Assembly (NCBI GenBank): GCA_910583725.1
Contig: CAJTXZ010000009.1
Coordinates: 1 to 53,223, forward strand
Origin: an uncultured Vampirovibrio sp.
Lineage (GTDB): Bacteria; Cyanobacteriota; Vampirovibrionia; Gastranaerophilales; Gastranaerophilaceae
Reading direction: 5' to 3'
Length of the DNA stretch: 53,223 nt
Of the stretch, positions 43,552 to 53,008 are shown piece by piece (the stretch's first letter is position 1; each line of letters opens with the position of its first letter). The position numbers and the translations under genes are program-made. The notes below the pieces were generated by a model. The model saw only the letters and a program-made list of their open reading frames with translations. It had not been told where the DNA came from and did no database searches.

Positions 43552-43702
43552 TGTATTAATTAATTAATTTATTTAAATGCTAAGAAACCATAGTTTTAAG
43601 CGCGTTGGCATGCCTTATTTATACGCCAAAAGAGCTTTGTACTTTTTTGTATTTATAGAACATTTGCAATAACATGGTGACAATGCTAAGCGCCGGCTTT
43701 GT

Positions 43703-43987
43703 TTATGAAATTATTTTAACCACTATTTGAAAAAGTATAAAATAAGCAAAACTTATTAGAATCCATTTAATCTGGATTCCTGAATATTTTGATGAAAACA
43801 GGTAGCATAAAAGACATATAGCATAAAATACAAAGCAAAGTGTTTGATAAAGGTAGACAGATACAAATAAATTTTGAAAATAGTTGTTTAATATATAGGG
43901 AGCTATTGTTATTGAAAGCACAGCAATGGCAAGCGAAATGCTTCCCAGTGAAAATAGTATTCTCTCTCTTTTTAATCTTGTTAACAT
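43703..43987 (-). CDS. Small three-helix membrane protein
   Basis: This 94-residue protein has hydrophobic segments at about 12-34, 42-65 and 72-92, with a basic N-terminus M-L-T-R-L-K-R-E-R. It follows the ABC exporter gene by 20 bases on the same strand and is probably co-transcribed with it. No ribosome site is evident, and the family is not recognised. Confidence 0.6.
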   Translation of the reverse strand: MLTRLKRERILFSLGSISLAIAVLSITIAPYILNNYFQNLFVSVYLYQTLCFVFYAICLLCYLFSSKYSGIQIKWILISFAYFILFQIVVKIIS

Positions 43988-44007
43988 ATGTATAATTGTA
44001 TCACAAA

Positions 44008-45786
44008 CTATGGAATGACAAGGGTTGAAAGTTCAAGCATATTTTCAAAATCAGGGTATTTTTCCTTAAGTTCTCTGAATGTACCCTTGTCTATAATTTT
44101 GCCTTCTTTCATAAATATAAGCGCATCGCATTCTTTTAGTGTTGAAAGCCTGTGGGCAATTGCTATTATTGTTTTTTCACCCTTTAATTTCGATATAGAT
44201 TTTGAAACCTTATCTTCTGTTTCTAAATCAAGGGATGAGGTGGCTTCATCAAGGAAAAGCACGTCTGCCTTTTGGTAGAATGCTCTTGCCAGTGCGAGCC
44301 TGTGTTTTTGCCCGTATGAAAGCTCCGGTTTTTTATTTATGTCTTTTATCATATCAAAAATCTCTGCTTTTTTAAGGGCCCAGTTTACCCTCTCTATGTC
44401 TATTTCTTCCTTTTTGTCACCGAATGTTACATTATCCAGAACGCTTAAGGGCATAAGGAAAAAATCCTGAGGCAGAATTGCAATTTTTTTGTGCCAGCCG
44501 CGTATGTTGTTTTCTGTTATTTCGAGGTCATCAACCAAAAATTTACCGCTGTTTGGCATATTTATGCCTGATAAAATATCCATAACGGTTGTTTTGCCGG
44601 AGCCTGAGGCGCCAACTATTCCTATAAATTCACCCTTTTTTATTTCGAGATTTATATTATCAAGGCTAAAGTTTCTTGTGTTATTTTCGTATGTGAAGTT
44701 TATATTTTGTAATTTTATTGAGTCATTGAATGGTATAGCTTCATAATCAGGCTCTAGTCTTGTCCATTCCTTAACTTTTGCCGATGTCTCCAAAAACCAA
44801 TGGATGGAGCTTCTTGACTGGTTTATTGAAAACATTGAACCCTGGATTTTATTCAGGATGGGAACAAGCCTTAAAACCACTGCTGCAACTATAGCAAGGG
44901 ATGATACCATGTATTCAGGTTTTCCGTTTTCAAAACAGAATATTAGCCCTGTTAAGATACCAAACGCAATTATAATGCCTATTTCTGTTACATAAACAGG
45001 ATATGCACCGTTTGAGGCTAAAAGTTTTGAATAGTTGTTTGCGCTATAAAAATTATCTGCGATGTTTTGAACAAAGAAATCTCTGTTTTTTGAAACTTTA
45101 ATCTCTTTTAGCCCCTTAAATGTATATTCAAACAGGCTGCTTAATTCTCTTGAAATATCAATAAGCTTTGCGCCGTATTCCTTTGCTCTTTTTTTAAAGA
45201 ACAGCTGCTCAAGATATACAAAGACAGAGAGAAATACGCCGGTGCACAAGGCTGGAATTGCGAATTTATAGAATAAAAATCCTAATATGCAAAGGGCAAT
45301 TATGCTGCTTGAAATTATGATTGTTACTTTGTGCACAAAGCCCCAAACGCTTGCGGCAAGGCAGTTTCCTAATAAGGAACTTTTGTGTCCGAAGGAAAGA
45401 TTACTAAGTTTTATATACGGACAATAAATTAATTCTCTTAATGATTTTTCGTATATTGAATATTGCAGGGATGCCATAACGTTATTTTGATAGCGCGTGC
45501 ATAAAATCATCAGGATGTCTTTTAGGATGTAGATAAAGATTATAGCAAAACACAAAATGCCGGCAAGAGATTTTACGCTTAAATTTGTGCTATTGAACAA
45601 ATTATTTATTACAGGAATGCTTAAAAAAGTTTTATCACCAGCTAAAATCATCATAAACGGGAATATAAGGGCCAGGCCGAAAAATTCAAACAAACCCATT
45701 AAGAATGAAAATGCCGTAATGAAGAAAAGTTTTAGTTTATAGCCTTCTCCATGGTTTTTTATAAATTCGTAGAATACCTTTAAAAA
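44008..45786 (-). CDS. ABC exporter, fused permease and ATPase
   Basis: About 592 residues. No ATG is available near the 5' end. I prefer the TTG at 45786 because AGAGG lies 8 bases upstream; a TTG at 45819 is the alternative. Six transmembrane helices (to about 310), then the ATPase domain: Walker A G-A-S-G-S-G-K-T-T, signature L-S-Y-G-Q-K-H-R, Walker B V-L-F-L-D-E-A-T-S-S-L-D, and A-H-R-L. It resembles lipid-, polysaccharide- or peptide-exporting type IV ABC half-transporters that work as dimers. Substrate unknown. Confidence 0.92.
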   Translation of the reverse strand, partial: FLKVFYEFIKNHGEGYKLKLFFITAFSFLMGLFEFFGLALIFPFMMILAGDKTFLSIPVINNLFNSTNLSVKSLAGILCFAIIFIYILKDILMILCTRYQNNVMASLQYSIYEKSLRELIYCPYIKLSNLSFGHKSSLLGNCLAASVWGFVHKVTIIISSSIIALCILGFLFYKFAIPALCTGVFLSVFVYLEQLFFKKRAKEYGAKLIDISRELSSLFEYTFKGLKEIKVSKNRDFFVQNIADNFYSANNYSKLLASNGAYPVYVTEIGIIIAFGILTGLIFCFENGKPEYMVSSLAIVAAVVLRLVPILNKIQGSMFSINQSRSSIHWFLETSAKVKEWTRLEPDYEAIPFNDSIKLQNINFTYENNTRNFSLDNINLEIKKGEFIGIVGASGSGKTTVMDILSGINMPNSGKFLVDDLEITENNIRGWHKKIAILPQDFFLMPLSVLDNVTFGDKKEEIDIERVNWALKKAEIFDMIKDINKKPELSYGQKHRLALARAFYQKADVLFLDEATSSLDLETEDKVSKSISKLKGEKTIIAIAHRLSTLKECDALIFMKEGKIIDKGTFRELKEKYPDFENMLELSTLVIP

Positions 45787-45849
45787 CAAAATTCTATCCT
45801 CTAAAATATCTGCTTGCAAAATACTTATAATACAATTATACTCTTGATT

Positions 45850-46470
45850 ATGGCAAATATGTCAAGTAAAGAATTTTTTTTTGTTGGAATTTCGCTGTCA
45901 AACAATCAAAATAATGACAGCTCTGTTTGCGTATTAGACAGAAATAAGAAGATTGTATATCTGGATAAGCTTTATTTTACAAGTGATATAGAGCTTTTTT
46001 TGGAAGAAAATCCTTATGTAAAAAATTCGCAGATTGCTGTTTCTATTCCGCATGATAATACAATATTGGAAGGCAAATGGCGCATACACTGTAAAAATTA
46101 TAAAATGATGAACGGTGTTTTTGATATAAACCGTAATGACTGGACAAAAAGGCTTTCTGACAGGTGTGTTAATATTTTATTTAAGATGAAAAAAACAGGA
46201 AGTACCGTTTGTCGTTTTGAGGTAAATCTTTTGAGGGATGCATATTCTATAGGTGCTCATTATCTTCAAAGGACGTCACTTGATTGTAAAAGCCTGCAGA
46301 GTGCCTTAAAAATCAAATACGGTTTTGAAGAATTGCCTGAAAATATGCTTCCTGCTTCAAGCCTGGAGGCAATTTTAGGGGCAATGTTTATACACGACAG
46401 AGCCAACGGCCTTATAAATACAAAAAAAATATATGAATTTGGCGGGGTTGATGTGTTAAACAGGGTGTAG
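45850..46470 (+). CDS. Hypothetical protein, possibly RNase H-like/DUF429-like
   Basis: About 206 residues from the ATG at 45850. The opening F-F-V-G-I-S-L-S-N ... S-V-C-V-L-D-R-N-K-K-I-V-Y-L ... I-A-V-S-I-P gives the beta-hairpin and strand order of actin/RNase H-like folds such as DUF429 (a D is usual where S stands after G-I). The C-terminus has S-L-E-A-I-L-G-A-M-F-I. No membrane segment. It is divergent from the ABC exporter gene. Function unknown. Confidence 0.6.
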   Translation: MANMSSKEFFFVGISLSNNQNNDSSVCVLDRNKKIVYLDKLYFTSDIELFLEENPYVKNSQIAVSIPHDNTILEGKWRIHCKNYKMMNGVFDINRNDWTKRLSDRCVNILFKMKKTGSTVCRFEVNLLRDAYSIGAHYLQRTSLDCKSLQSALKIKYGFEELPENMLPASSLEAILGAMFIHDRANGLINTKKIYEFGGVDVLNRV

Positions 46471-46495
46471 CGAGTCTATTGTTTTAAGGTGGGAA

Positions 46496-46804
46496 TTAAG
46501 GCTCTAAAAGACTACAAATATCTTTATATGTTGAAAAAATTCTCAAAATACTTAGTGTATTATTGTTGAGCGCATATAAAATTAAATATTTTTTTCTGAA
46601 AACATAAAATTTTACATCTTTATTTGTTAAATCAGGCCGTTTGCAGCCAAGTTCAGGATAATATGTTAATAATTCAAAGGCAGTGTATAGTTGCTGAAGA
46701 AAACTTGCTGCTGCTATTTTGTTATTTTTCGAGATATATGCTGCAATTGCTGTCATATCTTCATCAGCTTTATCAAGGATTATAAGGGCTAGTTTATTGT
46801 TCAT
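46496..46804 (-). CDS. parE: ParE/RelE superfamily toxin
   Basis: This 102-residue protein has the ParE layout: A-D-E-D-M-T-A-I-A-A-Y-I-S-K-N at the start, then A-F-E-L-L-T-Y-Y-P-E-L-G-C-K-R-P-D-L, V-K-F-Y-V-F-R-K-K-Y-L-I-L-Y, and L-S-I-L-R-I-F. It would inhibit gyrase if a true ParE, or cleave mRNA if RelE-like. Its start overlaps the antitoxin gene by 11 bases, the usual toxin-second order. Confidence 0.88.
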   Translation of the reverse strand: MNNKLALIILDKADEDMTAIAAYISKNNKIAAASFLQQLYTAFELLTYYPELGCKRPDLTNKDVKFYVFRKKYLILYALNNNTLSILRIFSTYKDICSLLEP

Positions 46805-47042
46805 ATTTTGAAATTAGTTTTTTCATTACCTTGTGTCCGTCTTTAAATTTGCCTGTCTCTAAATCATTCCAAGCGGCATCTATCTCATTTGAAAGCATCT
46901 GAAGTCTTTCCTGGGGTATGCCCTTTTTTGAAATCAGCAGTGAAAGCGCTTCCTGAATTATATCATTGACGGACTTGTAGGCACCTTTTGCTATCTGTTC
47001 GTTGACAAATTGTTCAAATTCGCTGTTGAGTGATATTTCCAT
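46794..47042 (-). CDS. parD: ParD-type ribbon-helix-helix antitoxin
   Basis: This 82-residue protein has an N-terminal ribbon I-S-L-N-S-E-F-E-Q-F-V-N-E-Q-I-A-K-G-A-Y-K-S-V-N-D-I-I-Q-E-A-L-S-L-L, characteristic of ParD, and an acidic/aromatic C-terminal toxin-wrapping tail (W-N-D-L-E-T-G-K-F-K-D-G). It binds the toxin and represses the operon. Confidence 0.9.
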   Translation of the reverse strand: MEISLNSEFEQFVNEQIAKGAYKSVNDIIQEALSLLISKKGIPQERLQMLSNEIDAAWNDLETGKFKDGHKVMKKLISKYEQ

Positions 47043-47114
47043 GTTAATTTCCTTAATCTCTTTGCTTGGGTTTGACTGATAAAGCAGGGAATGGAGTATT
47101 AGCCCCTATAAACC

Positions 47115-49622
47115 TTATGCATTTCTTATCGGCAGGCTTGCTTTGTCTATGTGCGGGCGGTAAAAATCAGTGTTAATGTTTAGTTTTTTACCTACCTCTA
47201 AGAGCATTAGGGCTATTTGCCTGTCTGAATCTTTTGTATCTGATGTTTCAAGGTGTTCAATTAAGATATTAATTTTGCTGTAAATTTTTTCAAAATAAAT
47301 ATTCTGCGCCACCTTGATTTCTACATTTATCTGTAAAATATCAATCAAATCAAATATTGCAAAAATTTCATCCGCAATCTTAAAGTCCATAGTCTGTGAT
47401 AAGACATCAATTAATGACTGTAGTTTTTTTGCTATTATAATCCCTGCGTTAGATTTGTTAAGATTTATGAAGAATTTTTCTGTTCCTGCTTTTATCCTCT
47501 TTAGTTCGCTTAAAAAAGCTTCATTCTTAAAATCGTGCGTGTGGGTTAATAACTCTTCTAAATTTTTTATAAGACAGAATTTTGCTGAAACACGGAAGGC
47601 ATCAGGAATATCCATGCCTAAATTTGCAAGGTGTACAACAGGTGTTTTTAATTCTTCATACAATTCTTCATATGTTTTTGCGACCTTTGTAAGCCTTGAT
47701 TTTAGTACGTTTTCAAGGATGATTTTTCTTTTATCAATCAAAACATCCTTTAATGTGTAAAATTTGGCGGAGTAGTGTTTTTCAAAGCCCTTAAGTGTTT
47801 CAAGGAGCACATTTGACATAAATGTGTCTACTATAAATTTTCTGCCTTCAGATAGATCTTCATCAGGGGTGCATTCTTTTACTGTGCAATAGAATTCGCT
47901 GTCAGGAGTTTTTAGCATAACAAAGCCCATATCCCATTTTTCAAATGTGATTTCAGATGTGACTTCAATTCTGCCTAAAACAAGCTCTGCGTGGCCATTT
48001 TTTTCTACAGAGTAGTTTATCTTTTTTATTCTGTAGCAATAAATTTCCTCAAGTTCTGAAAGATTTGTGTATAGTGATGAAATTGCCCAGTGGCACACTA
48101 TTTTTTCTATTGAAATAACGGACGGTTTTACAAATTTTTCGTAAATGTCTTTGCCTGTGCCGTATTCAGCCACATTGCTTTTTGCTTTTGATAAGATATT
48201 CAGGAATTTTTCTTCATAATTTGTATTTGAAAAACATCCTGCAAGCTGCATGGCGCGCGCTGCATATTTCATTACCTGTACTGTTTCAATGCCTGAAATT
48301 TCAGCAAAAAACCAGCCGCAGCTTGTATACATAAGCATGCAGAAACGCTGTATTTCCATAAGTTTTAAGGCTTTTGTCTTATCCTTAAAATCAAATGAAT
48401 CATGGCAGTTTTCTCTTAGGAATTTATCAACGTTATCCTCGCTTCTGTTCAGGATTACGTCAATATATTTGTTTCTTGCGTCCCAAAAATCTTTATAATA
48501 TTTAGCGCCTTCTGCCGAGCAAAGCTTTATTAATTCATCTCTTAGATAATCAAGCGCGTCTCTTAAGGGTTTTCGCCATTTTTGGTTCCACCCGGGGGCA
48601 GAGCCTGTATTACAGCCGCAGTCGTCTTTCCATCTTTCAACACCATGACAGCAGCTCCAGCTTGATGTTGGTTTGATATCAACCTCGTATTCAGGCGGAT
48701 ACATTTCAAGGTATTGTCCGTAGTTTGTAATTTCAAAGCCCAAGTCTTTTGCTTTAACACCAAGTACATAAGACAGTGCCATATCGCCGAATTTTGTATG
48801 ATGGCCGTAGCTTTCGCCGTCTGTTGCTATGTTTACAAGCTGGTTTCTCTGTCTTTCCTCTGAATAGCCGTCTAATAGCCTTCTTGCAAACTTATCCCCG
48901 TCTGTTAAAAGAAAGTCAAATGCTACTGATTTTGAGATTGCGCCGTCATAGAAGAATAAATCAATGAATTTTTTGTTGTCAGAGCCTTCTACGTAATATC
49001 TGTACGGCTGGGAGGGGTCAATACTGCCCCAGCTTACGTCATACCAGTCATTTGTACCCATTTTTTTGACGCATTGTGCCTGGAAGGGTGATAGGATAGT
49101 GTATCTAATACCAAGGTCAATTAATACTTCAAGCGTTTCAGCGTCAACTGCCGTTTCTGCAAGCCATATGCCTTCGGGCATTCTGCCGAAACGTTTTTCA
49201 AAATCTTTTATGCCCCAAATAGCCTGTGTGTATTTATCATTAGTGTTTGCAAGGGGCATAATCATGTGGTTGTATACCTGTGCTATGGCTGAGCCATGGC
49301 CATTATATAGTTCGATGGATTTTTTATCTGCGTTAATTATGCGCCTGTATGAGCATGGTGCGTATTTTTCCATCCAGGATAAAAGCGTAGGACCTATGTT
49401 AAAGCTCATTTTTTCATAGTTGTTTACAATGTCAAGAATTCTGTTTTTATCATCAACTATTCTTGAAACGGAATTTGGCTCATAGCATTCGCCTGAAACT
49501 CTTTCATTCCAGTCATGGAAAGGTCTTGCAGAGTCTTGAATTTCTATTTCTTCAAGCCAGGGATTTTCCCTTGGTGGCTGATAGAAGTGTCCATGAATAG
49601 TCAGATATTTTTTGAATGCCAA
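47115..49622 (-). CDS. GH57-type glycoside hydrolase / DUF3536 protein
   Basis: This 835-residue protein starts L-T-I-H-G-H-F-Y-Q-P-P-R-E-N-P-W, the family opening. G-I-W-L-A-E156-T-A holds the GH57 nucleophile Glu, and N-I-A-T-D-G-E-S-Y-G-H-H gives the second carboxylate and metal/sugar-binding His. The C-terminal 450 residues correspond to the helical DUF3536 region. GH57 enzymes act on alpha-glucans (amylase, branching enzyme, 4-alpha-glucanotransferase); DUF3536 members are uncharacterised. No signal peptide, so intracellular glycogen turnover is plausible. The upstream secreted-protein gene lies 38 bases away on the same strand. Confidence 0.9.
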   Translation of the reverse strand: MAFKKYLTIHGHFYQPPRENPWLEEIEIQDSARPFHDWNERVSGECYEPNSVSRIVDDKNRILDIVNNYEKMSFNIGPTLLSWMEKYAPCSYRRIINADKKSIELYNGHGSAIAQVYNHMIMPLANTNDKYTQAIWGIKDFEKRFGRMPEGIWLAETAVDAETLEVLIDLGIRYTILSPFQAQCVKKMGTNDWYDVSWGSIDPSQPYRYYVEGSDNKKFIDLFFYDGAISKSVAFDFLLTDGDKFARRLLDGYSEERQRNQLVNIATDGESYGHHTKFGDMALSYVLGVKAKDLGFEITNYGQYLEMYPPEYEVDIKPTSSWSCCHGVERWKDDCGCNTGSAPGWNQKWRKPLRDALDYLRDELIKLCSAEGAKYYKDFWDARNKYIDVILNRSEDNVDKFLRENCHDSFDFKDKTKALKLMEIQRFCMLMYTSCGWFFAEISGIETVQVMKYAARAMQLAGCFSNTNYEEKFLNILSKAKSNVAEYGTGKDIYEKFVKPSVISIEKIVCHWAISSLYTNLSELEEIYCYRIKKINYSVEKNGHAELVLGRIEVTSEITFEKWDMGFVMLKTPDSEFYCTVKECTPDEDLSEGRKFIVDTFMSNVLLETLKGFEKHYSAKFYTLKDVLIDKRKIILENVLKSRLTKVAKTYEELYEELKTPVVHLANLGMDIPDAFRVSAKFCLIKNLEELLTHTHDFKNEAFLSELKRIKAGTEKFFINLNKSNAGIIIAKKLQSLIDVLSQTMDFKIADEIFAIFDLIDILQINVEIKVAQNIYFEKIYSKINILIEHLETSDTKDSDRQIALMLLEVGKKLNINTDFYRPHIDKASLPIRNA

Positions 49623-49659
49623 ACCTGTTACCTCGCTTTAATCCTGCTCTTATACTATA

Positions 49660-50247
49660 CTAATTTTTCTTTGTATTATTTGTTTCGGCCGCTTTTGCCT
49701 TTTTTGTGATTGTAAGTTTGTCTACATCAATCCAAGGGTCGCCAAGGGCTGTTGAGAATACTTTTCCTGTAATTTCAATCTTATCTCCCGTATCTAAATC
49801 AAGAAATTTTTCGGCATAGCTTCTTTTTAAGAATAGTTTCATTTCTGACAATGGTATATTATGGTCAAGTACATCATCTCTTTGAATTAAAAAGCCTATA
49901 TAATCAGCTGTCGGGCGGAGTGCTTTTTTGTAATCAAGCCCGAGGGTTGAGAATTTATCAAATGTTGCATTCATTTTTATTTGCTGATTTAAAAATTTTG
50001 CCGGGTTTTGAACAACTTCCAGTGGTTGAACCATTATATATTCAGGCAGATTGCAGGTTTCTGTATTATTCACAGGAACCACATCGGCTTTTGCTTTTGG
50101 TGCTTGTGTTTCAGTTTTTGTTATTGGCTTTATATTATTTTTGTTATCTAACTTTGGGACTGCATAAGAAATATTTGCTGCCGTAATTGATACAAAAACA
50201 AGCATTGACAATAGTATTGAACATAATTTTTTATATAGCTTAAGCAT
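49660..50247 (-). CDS. Secreted OB-fold-like protein
   Basis: This 195-residue protein has a signal peptide at 1-29 (L-C-S-I-L-L-S-M-L-V-F-V-S-I-T-A-A, cleavage near S-Y-A-V). A Lys/Pro/Thr linker follows to about 65. A beta-rich domain comes next: P-A-K-F-L-N-Q-Q-I-K-M-N-A-T-F-D-K-F ... Y-I-G-F-L-I-Q-R-D-D ... G-D-K-I-E-I-T-G-K-V-F-S-T-A-L-G-D-P-W-I-D-V-D-K-L, the pattern of an OB fold. It ends in a Lys/Asn-rich tail. Probably periplasmic; ligand unknown. Confidence 0.7.
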   Translation of the reverse strand: MLKLYKKLCSILLSMLVFVSITAANISYAVPKLDNKNNIKPITKTETQAPKAKADVVPVNNTETCNLPEYIMVQPLEVVQNPAKFLNQQIKMNATFDKFSTLGLDYKKALRPTADYIGFLIQRDDVLDHNIPLSEMKLFLKRSYAEKFLDLDTGDKIEITGKVFSTALGDPWIDVDKLTITKKAKAAETNNTKKN

Positions 50248-50634
50248 GTTTAAAAAACTCCACTAAATTATGATATTACACTAAAATATTTTAGCATAAA
50301 TATTGGCTTCTGGCATAGCGCAATTTTATATTGACAGTGTGTATATATTAGTTCAATTAAGAATTTTAAGCGGTCTTTTATTATATCTGTTTTTGTCTGG
50401 TTTTTAGGGAAATCGGCAGGAATATTTTAAATCTGCAATAATTTCAGGCAAATTAATCATATGCACTTTGATTAATGTGCCTGTGCTTGAATGTTTGAAG
50501 GCAGTTTCTTTTAAAATCTGCCTTTTGAATACCTTTTTTGTTTCTTTGCACCTGAATGATTTAATCATGGGGGTATTGTAGCATAAACTGGCTTTTATCA
50601 GGGTTTATATAAAGAGGTGGTGTATCTGATAAAT
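50248..50634. other. Intergenic stretch, no gene seen
   Basis: One hairpin AAGGCAG (50498-50504) / CTGCCTT (50518-50524) with a 13-base loop; otherwise AT-rich sequence with only short, unsupported frames. Confidence 0.4.
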
Positions 50635-51507
50635 TTATTCTATTTTATAATCTATGCCTAAATGTGCTAAAACATTGTCATAAGCCATTTTTTGCACCTC
50701 TTCTTTGGTTAGAAGGTTTTTATTGATTAAATTTTTTGCTATTTCATCCAAAAACATTGAAGAGCCAGCCAGTGTGCCGTCTTTGTCCTTTCCGCCTTTA
50801 TATATATTTTTGCCGCAGAAAACAATGGAATCAAGCTCGCTGTGCGCTATAGGAAGGGCGTCGCTTACAAGAATTATTTTGTCTTTATTTTTAATCTTAA
50901 AGAATAATTTTAGCATATCATCATTAACATGAAGGCTGTCTGCTATGATTTCACAGTAAACTTTATTGTCCAACATTCCTTTTAGTGCGATGTTGCTTTT
51001 TTTGTGCGTCAGGGGCTCCATTGCATTAAAATGATGTGTGGTGCCTGAAACATTGTATAATTCAGTACTTATAGTGTGTCCGGCATGGGCTTTTATATTG
51101 TTTTCTTCCAGAAAATTAGTCAGGGATGAATTTTTGTCTAATTCCGGTGCCAGGGTTACAATTTTAACGACGTCCATATTATTTTCAGCTATTTTTTTAA
51201 AGTTTTCCACTGTTGGCGCATAAAAGGTGCCTGCATTTTGAATGCCTGATTTTTGCGGATTCAGGAAAGTACCTTCAAGGTGTGCGCCTAAAATTACGGC
51301 TTCGTCTCTTTTTTGGTTATGCAAAGCTTTATTTATAAGCTCAAGCCGGTTTTTCAGTATAGAGGTGTTATCGCCAACAAGGGTGGGGCAAAAGGCAACA
51401 ATACCCCTTTTTTTAATATTTTTTGCAAAGAGATGAAAATCCTCATAATTACAGGTGTTGAAGTTTATTCCGTATCCGCCGTGGATGTGTGTATCTATAA
51501 ATTTCAT
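50635..51507 (-). CDS. nagA: N-acetylglucosamine-6-phosphate deacetylase-like amidohydrolase
   Basis: About 290 residues from the ATG at 51507 (M-K-F-I-D-T-H-I-H-G-G). NagA motifs: H-I-H-G-G, H-L-E-G-T-F-L-N (metal Glu), A-H-A-G-H-T, T-H-H-F-N-A-M-E-P-L (family T-H-L-F-N-A-M), V-S-D-A-L-P (catalytic Asp) and D-G-T-L-A-G-S-S. It would deacetylate GlcNAc-6-phosphate in amino-sugar or cell-wall recycling. It is shorter than standard NagA (about 380) because the N-terminal beta-sandwich strand segment before the barrel is missing. No nagB or PTS gene is adjacent. Confidence 0.85.
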   Translation of the reverse strand: MKFIDTHIHGGYGINFNTCNYEDFHLFAKNIKKRGIVAFCPTLVGDNTSILKNRLELINKALHNQKRDEAVILGAHLEGTFLNPQKSGIQNAGTFYAPTVENFKKIAENNMDVVKIVTLAPELDKNSSLTNFLEENNIKAHAGHTISTELYNVSGTTHHFNAMEPLTHKKSNIALKGMLDNKVYCEIIADSLHVNDDMLKLFFKIKNKDKIILVSDALPIAHSELDSIVFCGKNIYKGGKDKDGTLAGSSMFLDEIAKNLINKNLLTKEEVQKMAYDNVLAHLGIDYKIE

Positions 51508-51958
51508 ATAATAATTATATACCATTTTTGTTAATTTATTAACTTTTTTGTTTTTTTGTATTTTCTTTGAAACCCGCTAAAATAGCGCAGTTACAGCTTT
51601 TTTGCTTTTTTGGGTCTATGAATAAAAATTTTTATTCTTTTAAAGTTTAAGATTTTCAAAGCTAATAAATTGCGGTCTTAGTATCTAATTATAATAAAAA
51701 AGGCAAAAAGACAGTTTTTGAAAGTGTGGTTAATTACAAGCAAAATGGGCCTATATGGAGCTTTTATGCTTTTGTTTTGACTTAGCTATAGATATCATTA
51801 AAAAAGATGATGTGTGAGTAATATTACGTGGTGTAAAGTTTTATTAAGACACTATTTTTATATGATTGTAAATATTTTGTTACAATTGACCAAAATTTCT
51901 AAAGTCAGAAAAACATTTGCCGATATTAATAATATAAAGAACATTGGAGGCAACTAAA
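51508..51958. other. Intergenic stretch before the coiled-coil gene
   Basis: No gene seen. AT-rich, presumably holding divergent promoters; the right part ends with a clear GGAGG at 51946-51950 for the next gene. Confidence 0.4.
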
Positions 51959-53008
51959 ATGGGAATGGCAGCAAGCCAGGCAAGATTTTTAACTCTTACT
52001 GCAAGAAAATCAAACGTTGAATACGAAGGACAACAGGTTAACCAGGAAAGAACTTCTCTGGCTAATGAAAGTGCTGGATTATTTAATAAAATGATGGAAC
52101 TGCAGGTTCCAACACCGCCAAGCGCAACAGACTTTTATAATACGCGCTATACGTTTGATGCTAAGGGTTCTGATTATTCTATTACAAATACAACCCCAAG
52201 AACCGATGGTAAATATGATTTAACCCTTGCCTATAAAACTACGGAAGCTACTGCTAAAGCTTATAATACATTTGGCACAATGAATTTTACAAGCGGTGTG
52301 CCATCTTCAATTAAAACAAACGGTGTTGACTGCCCTATTACTGTTTTAACAAGAAATGCCGCAGGTGATTATGTTGATTCAGCTGGTGTTGTGGATACTG
52401 ACGTCAAAACGGTTGCAAAAATTGCCAATGAAAATCTTGAATCTGATATAAACGAACACTATTATAAATATAAATATAATGATACTGAATATTATATTTC
52501 AGGCACCAATATGGCTGATGTTATCAGCGATGCTAAAAAAGCCGGTGTAGACAGCTATGATATTTCAAAAACATTCCCAAGCGGCTTAAGTGCTTATTAT
52601 GCCACAATGCAGGATGTAACGAAGGCTGTAAATGCTGTTGGCGGATTCCCATCAACAACTACAGAAGGCCGTTTTGAGCAGCTTTATATTGATAGTGTTG
52701 ATAAAGATGTGGATGAATCAATAAGCAAGGCGCTTGTCGGCAAAGTATTTGACCTTACATTAACCCAGGTGCAGGATGATGAAGGCTATGCTGACGCTAT
52801 GAAGGATTATGAATATCAGAAAATGCTCTATGAGAGAACAATTAATGATATTAACGCTCAGACTGAGATTATCCAACAGCAGGATAGAACCCTTGAGTTA
52901 AGGCTAAAACAGCTTGATACCGAGCAAGATGCTTTGAATACAGAGCTTGAAGCTGTTCAAAAGGTAATTCAAACAAACGTTGAAGCTACATTTAAGACAT
53001 TCGCATAG
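51959..53008 (+). CDS. MGMAASQARF-type coiled-coil protein
   Basis: This 349-residue protein starts at the ATG at 51959, 8 bases after GGAGG. N-terminal amphipathic helix G-M-A-A-S-Q-A-R-F-L-T-L-T-A-R-K-S-N-V-E-Y-E-G-Q-Q-V-N-Q-E-R, a beta-rich middle (60-270, many Asp/Thr/Tyr), and a C-terminal coiled coil (about 285-345, Q-Q-D-R-T-L-E-L-R-L-K-Q-L-D-T-E). Helix at both ends and a variable middle recall flagellin- or basal-rod-like polymers, but it is not flagellin. Proteins with this opening are, as I recall, numerous in gut Melainabacteria. Function unknown. Confidence 0.75.
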   Translation: MGMAASQARFLTLTARKSNVEYEGQQVNQERTSLANESAGLFNKMMELQVPTPPSATDFYNTRYTFDAKGSDYSITNTTPRTDGKYDLTLAYKTTEATAKAYNTFGTMNFTSGVPSSIKTNGVDCPITVLTRNAAGDYVDSAGVVDTDVKTVAKIANENLESDINEHYYKYKYNDTEYYISGTNMADVISDAKKAGVDSYDISKTFPSGLSAYYATMQDVTKAVNAVGGFPSTTTEGRFEQLYIDSVDKDVDESISKALVGKVFDLTLTQVQDDEGYADAMKDYEYQKMLYERTINDINAQTEIIQQQDRTLELRLKQLDTEQDALNTELEAVQKVIQTNVEATFKTFA

